From assembly GCA_013042995.1 (NCBI GenBank), contig JABDPB010000105.1:1-64000 (forward strand): a DNA stretch of 64,000 nucleotides, in the 5' to 3' direction. The notes beneath the pieces are model-generated. The model made no database searches. It saw only the letters and a list, made by a program, of their open reading frames with translations, and was not told the origin of the DNA. The first letter of the stretch is position 1; every line of letters starts with the position of its first letter. Positions 53,788 through 63,924 of the stretch are shown here, one piece after another. A program made the translations under genes and the position numbers. This DNA comes from Ignavibacteriaceae bacterium. Its GTDB lineage: Bacteria; Bacteroidota; Ignavibacteria; Ignavibacteriales; Ignavibacteriaceae.

Positions 53788-55875
53788 ATGTTTGAAAAGA
53801 AAAGGCTTAAAAAAGAGCTTTCCCTGTTTCATGTTTATGCCATTGCAACAGGAACTACACTAAGTGCAGGTTTTTTCCTTCTACCGGGTATTGCGGCTGC
53901 TGAAGCAGGACAGGCACTTCCCTTGGTATATATAATTGCTGTTATTCCACTCATACCGGCTATGTTGAGTATAATTGAATTAGCTACTGCAATTCCAAGA
54001 GCTGGTGGTGTATACTATTTCTTAGATCGAACTATGGGACCTATGATTGGAACCATTGGAGGAATTGGTACCTGGCTGGCTTTGGTTTTAAAGGTGGCCT
54101 TTGCCTTAATAGGAATGGGTGCCTATGTCCATCTTTTCTTTCCCAAAGTTGAAATAATACCTTTTGCAATTATTACTGCTTTTATTCTGGGTCTGTTTGG
54201 CCTGTTTGGTGCAAAGCGAAGTGGTCATCTTCAAATATTTTTAGTGTCTTTTCTTTTAATCTTTCTACTAATATTTGTCACTGGTGGTGTACCTCAGATA
54301 GATAAGAGTCATTTTCAGAATTTTTTTAGTTCTGGATGGGGCTCAATCCTTTCTGCTGCGGGGCTGGTTTATATTAGTTACGTGGGTGTTACAAATATTG
54401 CTAGCCTTTCAGAGGAAGTAAAAGATCCTGAACGAAATCTTCCCCTTGGTATTTTCTTGGCAATTGGAACTGCTGTTGTGATTTATACTTTTGGTACTGC
54501 TGTTATGGTCGGTGTTTTACCAATTGATAAATTAATGGGTAACTTCACCCCGGTTGCTTCTGCAGGTGAAGTATTATTTGGAAAGTTTGGTGTTATTGCC
54601 CTGTCAATTGCTGCTATGATCGCTTTTATCTCAGTAGCAAATGGCGGCACACTTGCGGCATCACGTTATCCGCTTGCACTCAGCAGAGATCATCTTATAC
54701 CGGGAATTTTTCAAAAACTCAGCCGATGGGGTACACCTTTTCTTGCAATCTTCTCAACGGTAGCAATAATCGTTCTTATACTTTTATTTTTGGATCCAAC
54801 AAAAATTGCAAAATTGGCGAGTGCATTCCAGCTGATGGTGTTTTCGTTTATTTGTCTCGCGGTTATAATTATTAGAGAAAGCAAAATCGAAGCGTACGAT
54901 CCGGGATTTAAATCGCCGCTTTATCCCTGGCTGCATTTGCTTGGAATAATTCTGCCATATATTCTCATCTATCAGATGGGAATCCTTCCATTGCTTTTCA
55001 GTTTAGGACTAATTTTACTTGGTGGTTTGTGGTATTGGTATTATGCAAGAAAAAAAGTGGTGAGAAGCGGTGCGATTTATCATTTATTTGAAAGATTGGG
55101 AAGATCGAGATTTGATGGACTGGATATTGAAATGAGAGGAATTCTTAAAGAGAAAGGCTTGCGTGAGTCCGATCCCTTTGATGAAATTGTGATTCGCAGC
55201 CACGTAATCGATTACCATGAGAAGGATGAATTCAATAATGCAGTACGTAATGCATCCGAATGGATATCACAATTTGTTGAGGAACGACCGCAGCAAATTG
55301 AGAAGCAATTTTTAGATGGTACAAGAATGGGCGCAACTCCTGTAACGCATGGAATTGCACTTCCACATTTACGGCTCAGTGGTCTCGAACAGGCTGAAAT
55401 GGTTTTAGTGAGGGGTAGAAATGGTATTCATATAAAGTACAAAGATCCGATGAAAGATTTAGAACATGAAGAGGAAGCCGAAGTGAATGCAATATTCTTT
55501 TTAGTCAGTCCTCAAAAAGATCCGACACAGCATTTAAGAATACTTGCGCAGATTGCAGGCAGAGTGGAAGAGGGAGGTTTTGCACATGAGTGGCAAGATG
55601 CGAAAGATGATCAGGAAATAAAAGAGGCTTTACTGCACGAAGATAGAAGTTTATCACTAATAATTGACAGAGAAACAGCAAGTAAAGACTTTATTGGTAA
55701 AGCACTTAAAGAAGTTAAAATTCCAGACGATTGTTTGGTTGCCATTCTACGCAGAGCCGGACAGACAATCGTTCCTAAAGGAAATACAATCATAGAAGAG
55801 GGAGATCGCATTACAATTATCGGCGCACCAAAAGGGATGACTGATTTTAAGAAAAAGTTCGGCGGAATTTATTAA
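53788..55875 (+). CDS. APC-family permease fused to PTS EIIA-like and TrkA-C (RCK_C) domains
   Basis: ATGTTLSAGFFLLPGIAAAEAGQALP (APC); TRMGATPVTHGIALPHLRL (EIIA His motif); IVPKGNTIIEEGDRITIIGAPKGM (RCK_C). Confidence 0.85.
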   Translation: MFEKKRLKKELSLFHVYAIATGTTLSAGFFLLPGIAAAEAGQALPLVYIIAVIPLIPAMLSIIELATAIPRAGGVYYFLDRTMGPMIGTIGGIGTWLALVLKVAFALIGMGAYVHLFFPKVEIIPFAIITAFILGLFGLFGAKRSGHLQIFLVSFLLIFLLIFVTGGVPQIDKSHFQNFFSSGWGSILSAAGLVYISYVGVTNIASLSEEVKDPERNLPLGIFLAIGTAVVIYTFGTAVMVGVLPIDKLMGNFTPVASAGEVLFGKFGVIALSIAAMIAFISVANGGTLAASRYPLALSRDHLIPGIFQKLSRWGTPFLAIFSTVAIIVLILLFLDPTKIAKLASAFQLMVFSFICLAVIIIRESKIEAYDPGFKSPLYPWLHLLGIILPYILIYQMGILPLLFSLGLILLGGLWYWYYARKKVVRSGAIYHLFERLGRSRFDGLDIEMRGILKEKGLRESDPFDEIVIRSHVIDYHEKDEFNNAVRNASEWISQFVEERPQQIEKQFLDGTRMGATPVTHGIALPHLRLSGLEQAEMVLVRGRNGIHIKYKDPMKDLEHEEEAEVNAIFFLVSPQKDPTQHLRILAQIAGRVEEGGFAHEWQDAKDDQEIKEALLHEDRSLSLIIDRETASKDFIGKALKEVKIPDDCLVAILRRAGQTIVPKGNTIIEEGDRITIIGAPKGMTDFKKKFGGIY

Positions 55876-56913
55876 TCAGGCTAGTACCTTTTTAAGTGAA
55901 TGTCCTTTCGTTTTTCCAACTTGTCTTCCAAGCAATTCAATCATTAACGTTAAGCACGAACCGCACGCCAGCGGATCATCAGAAATACACTTTTTATCAG
56001 GATAAATTTGATAATTCTGTCTGTAGGGATTCGGTGTGTAATTCGGCATTATAATATTTGCTCCGACTTTCAATCCTTTTTCTCTTCCAATTTCATCAAG
56101 CGTACCCAAAGCAGTGGTCGCAGGAATGTGTACATCTTTTAAAACAATTCTTGCTGTTGCCATGCCCTTCAGAGTCAAATCAACGTTTGCTTTTGTTTCA
56201 TTACCGTACGGAGTTTGGGGTGAAGGAATAAATGGACTGATTGATGCCATATCAACATCGAGCTTTTTCAGCAGCATCAAATCATCTGCAATATCTTCCA
56301 AAGTTTGTTTGGGCAAACCAATAATGTTTCCGCTTCCTATTTGGTAACCGATTGATTTTAAGTAACGAAGATGAACGAGACGATTTTCTAAATCATCTCC
56401 TTGATGATAAATCGAATATAATTTAGGATTTGCAGTTTCGTGTTTTAAAAGATAACGGTCTGCACCTGCATCTTTCCATATTTTATATTCTTCAAAACTT
56501 CTTTCTCCTAAGCTTAAAGTGATAGCAACATTGAGTTCATTTTTAATTTCTTTTATTATTGATTCAATTTCACTGCAATCGTATAAAGAATCTTCACCTG
56601 ATTGTAATACTATGGTTCTGATTCCGGCTTTATAAATAAACCGGGCTGTGTTTAGTATTTCATCTTTGCTCATTCGGTAGCGAGGAAGATTTTTATTGTG
56701 CAGTCTTAATCCACAGTAAAGGCAATGTTGATCGCAGTGGTTGGAAAACTCTATTATTCCGCGCAGGTGAACTTCATCGCCGCAGTATTTTTTTCGCACC
56801 TTATCTGCTTTTGCAAAGAGCAGCTTAGTTTCAAATTCATCTCTAAGCGAAAGTAGATGAATAATTCCCTGCTTGTTTAGGTTTTCTATATTTAAAAGTT
56901 CTGTAAGCTTCAT
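55876..56913 (-). CDS. hydE: [FeFe] hydrogenase H-cluster radical SAM maturase HydE
   Basis: GIIEFSNHCDQHCLYCGLRLHNKNLPRYRMS; GSGNIIGLPKQTLEDIADDL. Confidence 0.95.
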   Translation of the reverse strand: MKLTELLNIENLNKQGIIHLLSLRDEFETKLLFAKADKVRKKYCGDEVHLRGIIEFSNHCDQHCLYCGLRLHNKNLPRYRMSKDEILNTARFIYKAGIRTIVLQSGEDSLYDCSEIESIIKEIKNELNVAITLSLGERSFEEYKIWKDAGADRYLLKHETANPKLYSIYHQGDDLENRLVHLRYLKSIGYQIGSGNIIGLPKQTLEDIADDLMLLKKLDVDMASISPFIPSPQTPYGNETKANVDLTLKGMATARIVLKDVHIPATTALGTLDEIGREKGLKVGANIIMPNYTPNPYRQNYQIYPDKKCISDDPLACGSCLTLMIELLGRQVGKTKGHSLKKVLA

Positions 56914-56919
56914 TTTAAT

Positions 56920-58311
56920 TTAGAGGTAAATATCTCTTTCTCCTTTATCAACACGTTCGATCATTTCTGTGGTTTTCTTTTTTGTGACGCCGTTGATTTT
57001 GTCTAATTCATCAAATAAAAATTTTTTACCGATTTCCTTTGTTCCATCTGAAGCAAAATCGTTTAAATATTCTTCAAATGTCGCAATTGCATTGGGCACA
57101 CAAATTTTACCAATTTTGCCAGATTTTGCGAGTTCCATAAACCTGTCGCCTGTGCGCTTTGAGCGGTAACAAGCAGTACAAAAGCTTGGCATATAACCAA
57201 GTGAAGTTATATCTTTTACAACCTCATCGAGTGAGCGATGATCGCCAAGTTGAAATTGCTCGAGGGCATGCTCATCTAAACTTTGCTGTGATTCTTTATA
57301 AGCGCCCGGTGATGTTCTGCTTCCGGCACTTATTTGCGAAACACCTGCCTCAAATAATTCTCTTCTAAGTTCTGCTCTTTCACGTGTTGAGAGAATTATT
57401 CCTGTGTAAGGAACAGCAAGTCGAATTACTGCGATTAATTTTTTAAAGGATAAATCATCAACCACATGCGGAGGATTAAGTGCTACCGGGGCATTTAATG
57501 CAGGCTCCAATCTTGGAATTGAGATTGTGTGCGGACCGATTCCATATTTATGATCAAGATCGAAAGCGTGCATAAGTAAAGCAAGAGTTTCAAATTTGTA
57601 ATCAGTTAATCCGAACAATGCACCTATTCCCACATCGTCAATTCCAGCTTGCAGTGCACGATCCATTGCATATAATCTCCATGAATAATTTTTTTTGGGT
57701 CCATCTGAATGCATCTGCTCGTAAGTGTTATAATGATATGTTTCCTGGAAGCACTGATAAGTTCCTATTCCATAACTATTAAGTTCTTTAAATTGTTCAA
57801 CAGAAAGCGGAGCAGTGTTTACATTCAAGCGTCGTATGTTGTTCCCATTAAAATTGATGCTGTAAATTCTATCAATCGCTTCGCCTATAAACTCCACATT
57901 GGATTTTTTTGGATGTTCACCTGCAACAAGTAAAATCCTTTTCTGCCCGGTTAAAACAAGATAACGTGCTTCTTCTTCAATTTCATCCAATGTTAAAGTT
58001 TTTCTCTGCAGTTCTTTGTTATCTTTTCTGAATGCGCAATACAAACAATTATTTACACAAAGATTGGTTACATAAAGCGGTGCAAAAAGAACCAAACGGT
58101 TTCCGTAGATTTTTTCCTTTACACTTTTTGCTGTCTGAAATAATTCATCTAAAATTTCAGGCGAATTTATGTTTAATAGTGTGGCAGACTCTTTTAGACT
58201 TAAACCTTTTGCATCAAAACCTTTTGCAATAATATCCCTTTGATAATTTTCATTCAGCAGTTCATCACTTTGTAGCAGTGAGTTTATATAATTTTCATTT
58301 ATAAATTCCAT
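56920..58311 (-). CDS. hydG: [FeFe] hydrogenase H-cluster radical SAM maturase HydG
   Basis: FAPLYVTNLCVNNCLYCAFRKDNKELQRKTLTLDEI; C-terminal SFCTACYRSKRTGDRFM. Confidence 0.96.
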   Translation of the reverse strand: MEFINENYINSLLQSDELLNENYQRDIIAKGFDAKGLSLKESATLLNINSPEILDELFQTAKSVKEKIYGNRLVLFAPLYVTNLCVNNCLYCAFRKDNKELQRKTLTLDEIEEEARYLVLTGQKRILLVAGEHPKKSNVEFIGEAIDRIYSINFNGNNIRRLNVNTAPLSVEQFKELNSYGIGTYQCFQETYHYNTYEQMHSDGPKKNYSWRLYAMDRALQAGIDDVGIGALFGLTDYKFETLALLMHAFDLDHKYGIGPHTISIPRLEPALNAPVALNPPHVVDDLSFKKLIAVIRLAVPYTGIILSTRERAELRRELFEAGVSQISAGSRTSPGAYKESQQSLDEHALEQFQLGDHRSLDEVVKDITSLGYMPSFCTACYRSKRTGDRFMELAKSGKIGKICVPNAIATFEEYLNDFASDGTKEIGKKFLFDELDKINGVTKKKTTEMIERVDKGERDIYL

Positions 58312-58499
58312 TACATTTGCCCTCGTTCAGCATTTAATTACATTCAAAACTAACATCTATAAGATTCAAGTAATATACCATCTGTGCGCATTCAAATTCG
58401 TTATGAATTAAAGAATTATGAAATCTGATTCTTAAAAAAGAGAAATATTTTTTTATAAATGATATGTGCGGTGCTAGAATCGGAGCTTATTTGAAAGCT

Positions 58500-58580
58500 C
58501 ATTTTTGATTTTTATCACATTTCAAATTTGAATTTTCGTGGAATGCTTTTTGAGTCCTGTGAAATATTATCACATAAATA
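58500..58580. promoter_or_regulatory. Candidate regulator binding sites in the hydG-hydF divergent intergenic region
   Basis: TGTGA-N7-TCACA at 58558-58574, another TTATCACAT half-site near 58513, and a TTCAAATTTGAA palindrome just after. Confidence 0.35.
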
Positions 58581-58625
58581 AAACAAAAAAACATTTGCAA
58601 ACAATTTAAATAGCAGGGAATAGAC

Positions 58626-59858
58626 TTGAACCAGGTAGCAAAAGCAGAACGCGCACACATAGCAATTGTCGGTAAAAGAAACGTTGGCAAATCTTCCTTA
58701 ATTAATAGCTTAACAAATCAGGAACTTTCAATTGTAAGTGAAGTTGCAGGTACAACTACAGACCCGGTCAGTAAAGCCGTGGAGCTTCTTCCTTACGGAC
58801 CGATTGTTATTGTTGATACAGCAGGAATTGATGACATAGGTGATCTTGGTCAGAAAAGAATAGGTAGAACAATTAAATCCCTTTCAAGTGCAGATTTTGC
58901 AATTCTTGTTTTAGATGCAACTGAGCAAATTGATAATTGCGAAGTAGAATTAATTATGCATATAAAAAAGATTGGAGTACAGCTTATTGCAGTTGTGAAT
59001 AAAATAGAATTAGGAACTAATCCTACACTCTTAGATGAGTTAAGGGCATTAGAAGTTATTCACTTCGAAGTTTCGTGTAAGGAGAGTGTTGGTATAAATT
59101 CTTTGAAAAGAAATCTAATCCAACTTCTACCTGCAGATGTTGAATATCCGTTAATCGATGACTTGGTTGGAGTAGGCGATGTAGTTGTAATGGTAGTTCC
59201 GATTGATTTGGGTGCACCGAAAGGAAGAATTATTAAACCTCAGGTTCAGGCAATAAGGGAGGCTTTGGATGAAAACACAATTTGTATTGTTGTGAAAGAT
59301 AGTGAATTAAAATCTGCTCTGGGAAAATTAAAGTCACCTCCTGATTTAGTTATTACAGACAGCCAGGCAATTATGCGGGTCGCAAAGGATGTTCCAAAAA
59401 ATATTAAGTTAACTACATTTTCAATTTTAATGGCTAGACAAAAAGGAGACCTAACTGAGCTTGTAAAAAGTTTAAAAATAGTTGATGAACTGAAAGAAGG
59501 TGATAAAGTTTTAATTGCGGAAGCATGTACTCACCATGCACAAAAGGATGATATAGGAACTGTAAAAATTCCACACTGGTTAAAAATGCATACACAAAAA
59601 GAATTAATAATTGATGTAAAACATGGATTAGACTTTCCGGAAAATCTTTCAGAATACAAACTCATTGTTCACTGCGGGGCTTGCATGTTTACACGCAAAA
59701 CTATGAACGTAAGAATTAAACAAGCGAAAATAATGGATGTGCCCATAGTCAATTACGGTATGTTAATTTCTTACATGCATGGAGCAATTCCAAGAGTTTT
59801 AAAACCATTTCCAGGTGCATATACCGAATGGCACAACTCAAGTTTGACAGAGGTTTAA
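58626..59858 (+). CDS. hydF: [FeFe] hydrogenase H-cluster maturation GTPase HydF
   Basis: IAIVGKRNVGKSSLINSLTNQELSIVSEVAGTTTDPV; CTHH and HCGACMFTRKTM cluster ligands; TTG start. Confidence 0.96.
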   Translation: MNQVAKAERAHIAIVGKRNVGKSSLINSLTNQELSIVSEVAGTTTDPVSKAVELLPYGPIVIVDTAGIDDIGDLGQKRIGRTIKSLSSADFAILVLDATEQIDNCEVELIMHIKKIGVQLIAVVNKIELGTNPTLLDELRALEVIHFEVSCKESVGINSLKRNLIQLLPADVEYPLIDDLVGVGDVVVMVVPIDLGAPKGRIIKPQVQAIREALDENTICIVVKDSELKSALGKLKSPPDLVITDSQAIMRVAKDVPKNIKLTTFSILMARQKGDLTELVKSLKIVDELKEGDKVLIAEACTHHAQKDDIGTVKIPHWLKMHTQKELIIDVKHGLDFPENLSEYKLIVHCGACMFTRKTMNVRIKQAKIMDVPIVNYGMLISYMHGAIPRVLKPFPGAYTEWHNSSLTEV

Positions 59859-60005
59859 TTTAATTCCGAATATCCTCATAAAAATTCTAACAAAATATTT
59901 TTTCAGATTGAAAAAAAATCTCATTTTAAAGCGAAGAAAATTCTAATTTTCTTATTGCTTTTATAAAAAATAGCATCAATCGCAAGCATTAAAGAAATTT
60001 TAGAA

Positions 60006-60021
60006 TGGCATATTAAATGCA
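60006..60021 (+). promoter_or_regulatory. Possible sigma-54 (-24/-12) promoter upstream of C25 protease
   Basis: TGGCATATTAAATGCA: GG-N10-GC spacing, two deviations from TGGCACRNNNNTTGCW. Confidence 0.3.
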
Positions 60022-60198
60022 GATAATACTTGCTAAAGGCAACGAAGCTTGGCATTGGGCAAATATTGTGAAATAGACAGAATTAAGAATATTACTTGTT
60101 ATTAAAATTCTAATAGGCTTTATTTACCAACTGCTTTTTTATTAACTTCTTTGCAATGCGGAAAAAACTATTTCGCCAATAAAAAACAAGGGGCAACA

Positions 60199-63100
60199 AT
60201 GAGAGCACTCTACGCGTTCTTCTCGCTTATACTGTTCACACTCTTATTTTTCTTCAATTTTACTTTTGCTTCCGTCCCGGAAGGAATAACGGTAACTAAA
60301 AATATTTCAGGCTATCAACTAAACTTTAACTTACCATCTTATGAAATGAGTCCGATTTATGCCGAAGGAGATGAATACATAAACTTAACAATTCCTGGAT
60401 ACGGTGTAACGCCGGAAGTTGGACTGCCGACTTTGCCGCTTATATCATTTAATTTATTTATTGCCTATGATGAAGAGCAGCCTGAATTTGAGATTACAAA
60501 TTTGAATTACGAAGAGGAAACTCTTCCGCATAAAATTTTTCCGTTTCAAATACCATGGGAAAAAAATAAATCGCTGTCTGATAGACCCTTTACTATTAAC
60601 AGAGAATATTATAATTCAAAAGGAAAATCAAATCTACCTGCCATTTCTATTTCGGAACCGTTTATAATTGCCGGCGTTAAAGGTGTAGTTGTTACTGTTT
60701 ATCCCTTCAGCTACAACCCAGTGGAGAACAAGTTGAAAGTTTTGGAATCGGGTACTTTCAGAATATTGCTTGACAAGCCTGTTGTACCTGCTGTAAACAA
60801 ATCAAAAAACCTTCTGAATTTTTGTGAGAAGATATTTATCAATTTCGATGGAACTCCCAATAGCACAGTAGTAAGATATTTAATTATAACCGCTCCTGAG
60901 TTTGAAACAGGAATGCAGCAATATGCTAATCATAAAACCGTCAAAGGTTTTGAAGTTGCAATGTTTAATACTAATGCTACCGGAACAACTAATACTTCTA
61001 TTAAGAATTTCATACAGCAGCGTTACAACGATCTGCAAACAAGACCTGAATTTATTTTACTTGTTGGAGATGTAATCCATATCCCTGCCTGGACAGGTTC
61101 AGGAAGTGGAACACCAACTACAGACCTAAATTATGTTCAGCTTGAAGGTGGGGATTATTTTGCGGATGCTTTCATTGGCCGATTTTCTGTTACAGGTACC
61201 GATGAATTACAGAATGCAATTGATAAATCAATTTTTATGGAGAATTATATCGGGACGTTAAACAAGAAAAATGTTTTTATGGCATCAACTGATAACTGGC
61301 AAATTTCAGAAGGAACTCACAATCACGTGATTGATAATTATTTTGGACCAGCCAACTATACTAATCTTAAATTATATACTTATACTTACAATGCCACAAC
61401 TCAACAGCTAATTGACGCTTTAAATGATAATCAGGTGTTGGCTGTTTATTCAGGACACGGTGGCACCTATTCGTGGGCAGATGGACCCCAGTTAAGTCAA
61501 TCGCAGGTAGAAGCATTAACAAACACATGGTATCCCTTTGTTTATTCATTTGCTTGTGTAACAGGTTCATATCACGTTAGCGAGTGCTTTGGTGAAACGT
61601 GGCTCCGGACTGAAAACGGTGCATCAACTTTTTATGGCTCTTCCGTAAATTCTTACTGGGATGAAGATGATGTGCTTGAAAAAAATATCTTTAAAGCTAT
61701 GTTTGTTGATGATTTAACACTTATGACACCAATGTTTGTAAAGGGTATGATTTATCTTGTTAATCACTACGGCGGTATTACCGGAACAACGTTAAGATAC
61801 ATGGAAATGTATAACTTAATGGGTGATCCCTCTATGCCTGTTATTCAGCAGATTCCTCCCGACACCACACCACCTGATCCGATTACCGATCTTACTGCTG
61901 TAAATCCAACTTCAAATTCAATTACACTTAACTGGAGCGCACCATTCGATTCGACTTTTGGCGGAATAGAAACATACGATATTCGTTACTCTTTGACCAT
62001 GATTAATAATGACAATGATTTTAACAGCGCCCCGCAGAAATTATTAACAGGACAATCTGATACTGCTGGAACACCTAAAGCTTTTGCTATTGATGAATTG
62101 GGATTCAACACAACTTATTATTTTGCAGTTAAAGCAAAAGATATTTGGGGCAACACTTCAGAGATGTCCAATGTTCCAAATGAAATAACTTACTCAGCGC
62201 CCGAACTAGCACTAAGTATTGATTCCTTGCACTGTGTTGTACTTCCGAACAGCACACACACCGACAGTATTCTGATTTCGAATGTTTCTGTGCAAAACTC
62301 AACGCTTGATTATTCAATTGAGCTAACGAACAATACTTTTCCTGATGAGGTGTTTTTAAAACTGGTGGGATTAATAAGGGAAAGTCAGTCCTCAGGCAAA
62401 ACTAAAGAGAATCCACTACATTTTGGAGGATTTAGTTTTAAAGGCAGCGGCGGTCCTGATCTCTTTGGCTATGAATGGATTGATAGCAATGAGCCAAATG
62501 GTCCGGAATATCTTTGGAATGACATTTCTTCAACTGGAAATGAAATTACTAATTGGCTTCCAACGGGCAGCTTTGATCCGAAAGATGAAGGAACAGCAGG
62601 ACCGATTCCAATTGGATTTGACTTTAAATTTTACGGTGAGACGAAATCACAAGTGTATGTAAATACAAACGGTGTAATATCGTTTATCAATATAACAGAA
62701 AATATTTTTTCAAATGATGCTATTCCAACAGCTGGAATTCCGGATGCTATGATTGCTCCGTTCTGGGATGATCTTGATGGAAGAACACAAGGAAATGTAT
62801 ACTACAAACAAGAGAGCGATAAGTTTATTATTCAATTTACAAACTGGCAGAAATATTCTGGAACGGGATCCCTTACTTTTCAGATTGTACTAAAATCAAA
62901 CAACAGGATTTATTTGTATTATGAAAACATGGCTGCAAGTTTAAATTCCTGCACAGTTGGAATTGAAAACTACAATGGGACTGACGGACTGCAAATTGCG
63001 TACAATGCAGGATATATTGAAAATCAGCTTGCTGTTCTGATTGCTTCAGATCCTGAGTGGCTTACACTCAGCGATTATGCGGGTAGATTGTATAATGGAA

Positions 63101-63801
63101 ACACCTCAGCCATTGTTTTAAATATTGTCACCGATGAGCTTCAGATGGGTGATTATTCAATGGATATGGAAGTTGTAACAAATGATCCGAACAATACATT
63201 TGTAGTTATTCCGATTACGATGACAATTACAAATGAAATTCCGGTTGAGCTTGCTTCTTTAAACGCTGAAAATTATGAAGATGAAATTGTTATAAGTTGG
63301 CAGACAGCAACGGAAACTAACAACTTAGGATTCGCAGTAGAAAGAATATACCTCTCAAATTCTGATTGGAACGAGATTGGCTTCGTTCCAGGATTTGGTA
63401 CTACAACAGAGCCCAAATCTTATTCTTTTACGGATGATATAATTTCATCAGGTACTTATAAATACAGATTAAAACAAATTGATTTAGACGGTACAGTTTC
63501 ATATAGTTCTGAACTAGAAGTAGAAGTTAACGGTCCGAATAAATTTGCACTTTATCAAAATTATCCTAACCCGTTTAATCCAAGCACAACGATAAAATTT
63601 GCCATACCGGAAAAGACAAGTCTTGAACTTTCTGTTTATAATTCCCTAGGTGAAAAAGTAGTTGAAGTCTTTAAAGGTGAACTTGATGAAGGTTACCATC
63701 AGATTGAATTTTCAGCTACAAATTTTTCATCAGGCATATACTTGTATAGGTTGGAAAGCAAAAATTTTGTAAGTGTTAAGAAAATGATTCTTATTAAATA
63801 G
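60199..63801 (+). CDS. Secreted C25 (gingipain-like) cysteine peptidase with T9SS type A sorting domain
   Basis: Signal peptide MRALYAFFSLILFTLLFFFNFTFA; YSGHGGTYSWADG and FACVTGSYHVSECFGE catalytic-type motifs; FN3 domain; CTD YQNYPNPFNPSTTIKFAIPE...KKMILIK. Confidence 0.92.
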   Translation: MRALYAFFSLILFTLLFFFNFTFASVPEGITVTKNISGYQLNFNLPSYEMSPIYAEGDEYINLTIPGYGVTPEVGLPTLPLISFNLFIAYDEEQPEFEITNLNYEEETLPHKIFPFQIPWEKNKSLSDRPFTINREYYNSKGKSNLPAISISEPFIIAGVKGVVVTVYPFSYNPVENKLKVLESGTFRILLDKPVVPAVNKSKNLLNFCEKIFINFDGTPNSTVVRYLIITAPEFETGMQQYANHKTVKGFEVAMFNTNATGTTNTSIKNFIQQRYNDLQTRPEFILLVGDVIHIPAWTGSGSGTPTTDLNYVQLEGGDYFADAFIGRFSVTGTDELQNAIDKSIFMENYIGTLNKKNVFMASTDNWQISEGTHNHVIDNYFGPANYTNLKLYTYTYNATTQQLIDALNDNQVLAVYSGHGGTYSWADGPQLSQSQVEALTNTWYPFVYSFACVTGSYHVSECFGETWLRTENGASTFYGSSVNSYWDEDDVLEKNIFKAMFVDDLTLMTPMFVKGMIYLVNHYGGITGTTLRYMEMYNLMGDPSMPVIQQIPPDTTPPDPITDLTAVNPTSNSITLNWSAPFDSTFGGIETYDIRYSLTMINNDNDFNSAPQKLLTGQSDTAGTPKAFAIDELGFNTTYYFAVKAKDIWGNTSEMSNVPNEITYSAPELALSIDSLHCVVLPNSTHTDSILISNVSVQNSTLDYSIELTNNTFPDEVFLKLVGLIRESQSSGKTKENPLHFGGFSFKGSGGPDLFGYEWIDSNEPNGPEYLWNDISSTGNEITNWLPTGSFDPKDEGTAGPIPIGFDFKFYGETKSQVYVNTNGVISFINITENIFSNDAIPTAGIPDAMIAPFWDDLDGRTQGNVYYKQESDKFIIQFTNWQKYSGTGSLTFQIVLKSNNRIYLYYENMAASLNSCTVGIENYNGTDGLQIAYNAGYIENQLAVLIASDPEWLTLSDYAGRLYNGNTSAIVLNIVTDELQMGDYSMDMEVVTNDPNNTFVVIPITMTITNEIPVELASLNAENYEDEIVISWQTATETNNLGFAVERIYLSNSDWNEIGFVPGFGTTTEPKSYSFTDDIISSGTYKYRLKQIDLDGTVSYSSELEVEVNGPNKFALYQNYPNPFNPSTTIKFAIPEKTSLELSVYNSLGEKVVEVFKGELDEGYHQIEFSATNFSSGIYLYRLESKNFVSVKKMILIK

Positions 63802-63850
63802 ATAAAAATTTGATGATTCCAATTTTGAAACACAGCATAATTAGTTACAG

Positions 63851-63877
63851 GCCCCGATTTATTCGGGGCTTTTTTTA
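63851..63877 (+). terminator. Rho-independent terminator
   Basis: gccccga-tttat-tcggggcttttttt. Confidence 0.88.
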
Positions 63878-63924
63878 TATTTTTAAAAATGTAATTGCAA
63901 TAAATTTTTATAAGAGAGCAATCA

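Noticed and set aside
59934-59953. AAGAAAATT-CT-AATTTTCTT hairpin after hydF
   Set aside because: Pure A/T stem with a 2-nt loop; too weak and too likely by chance in AT-rich DNA to call a terminator.
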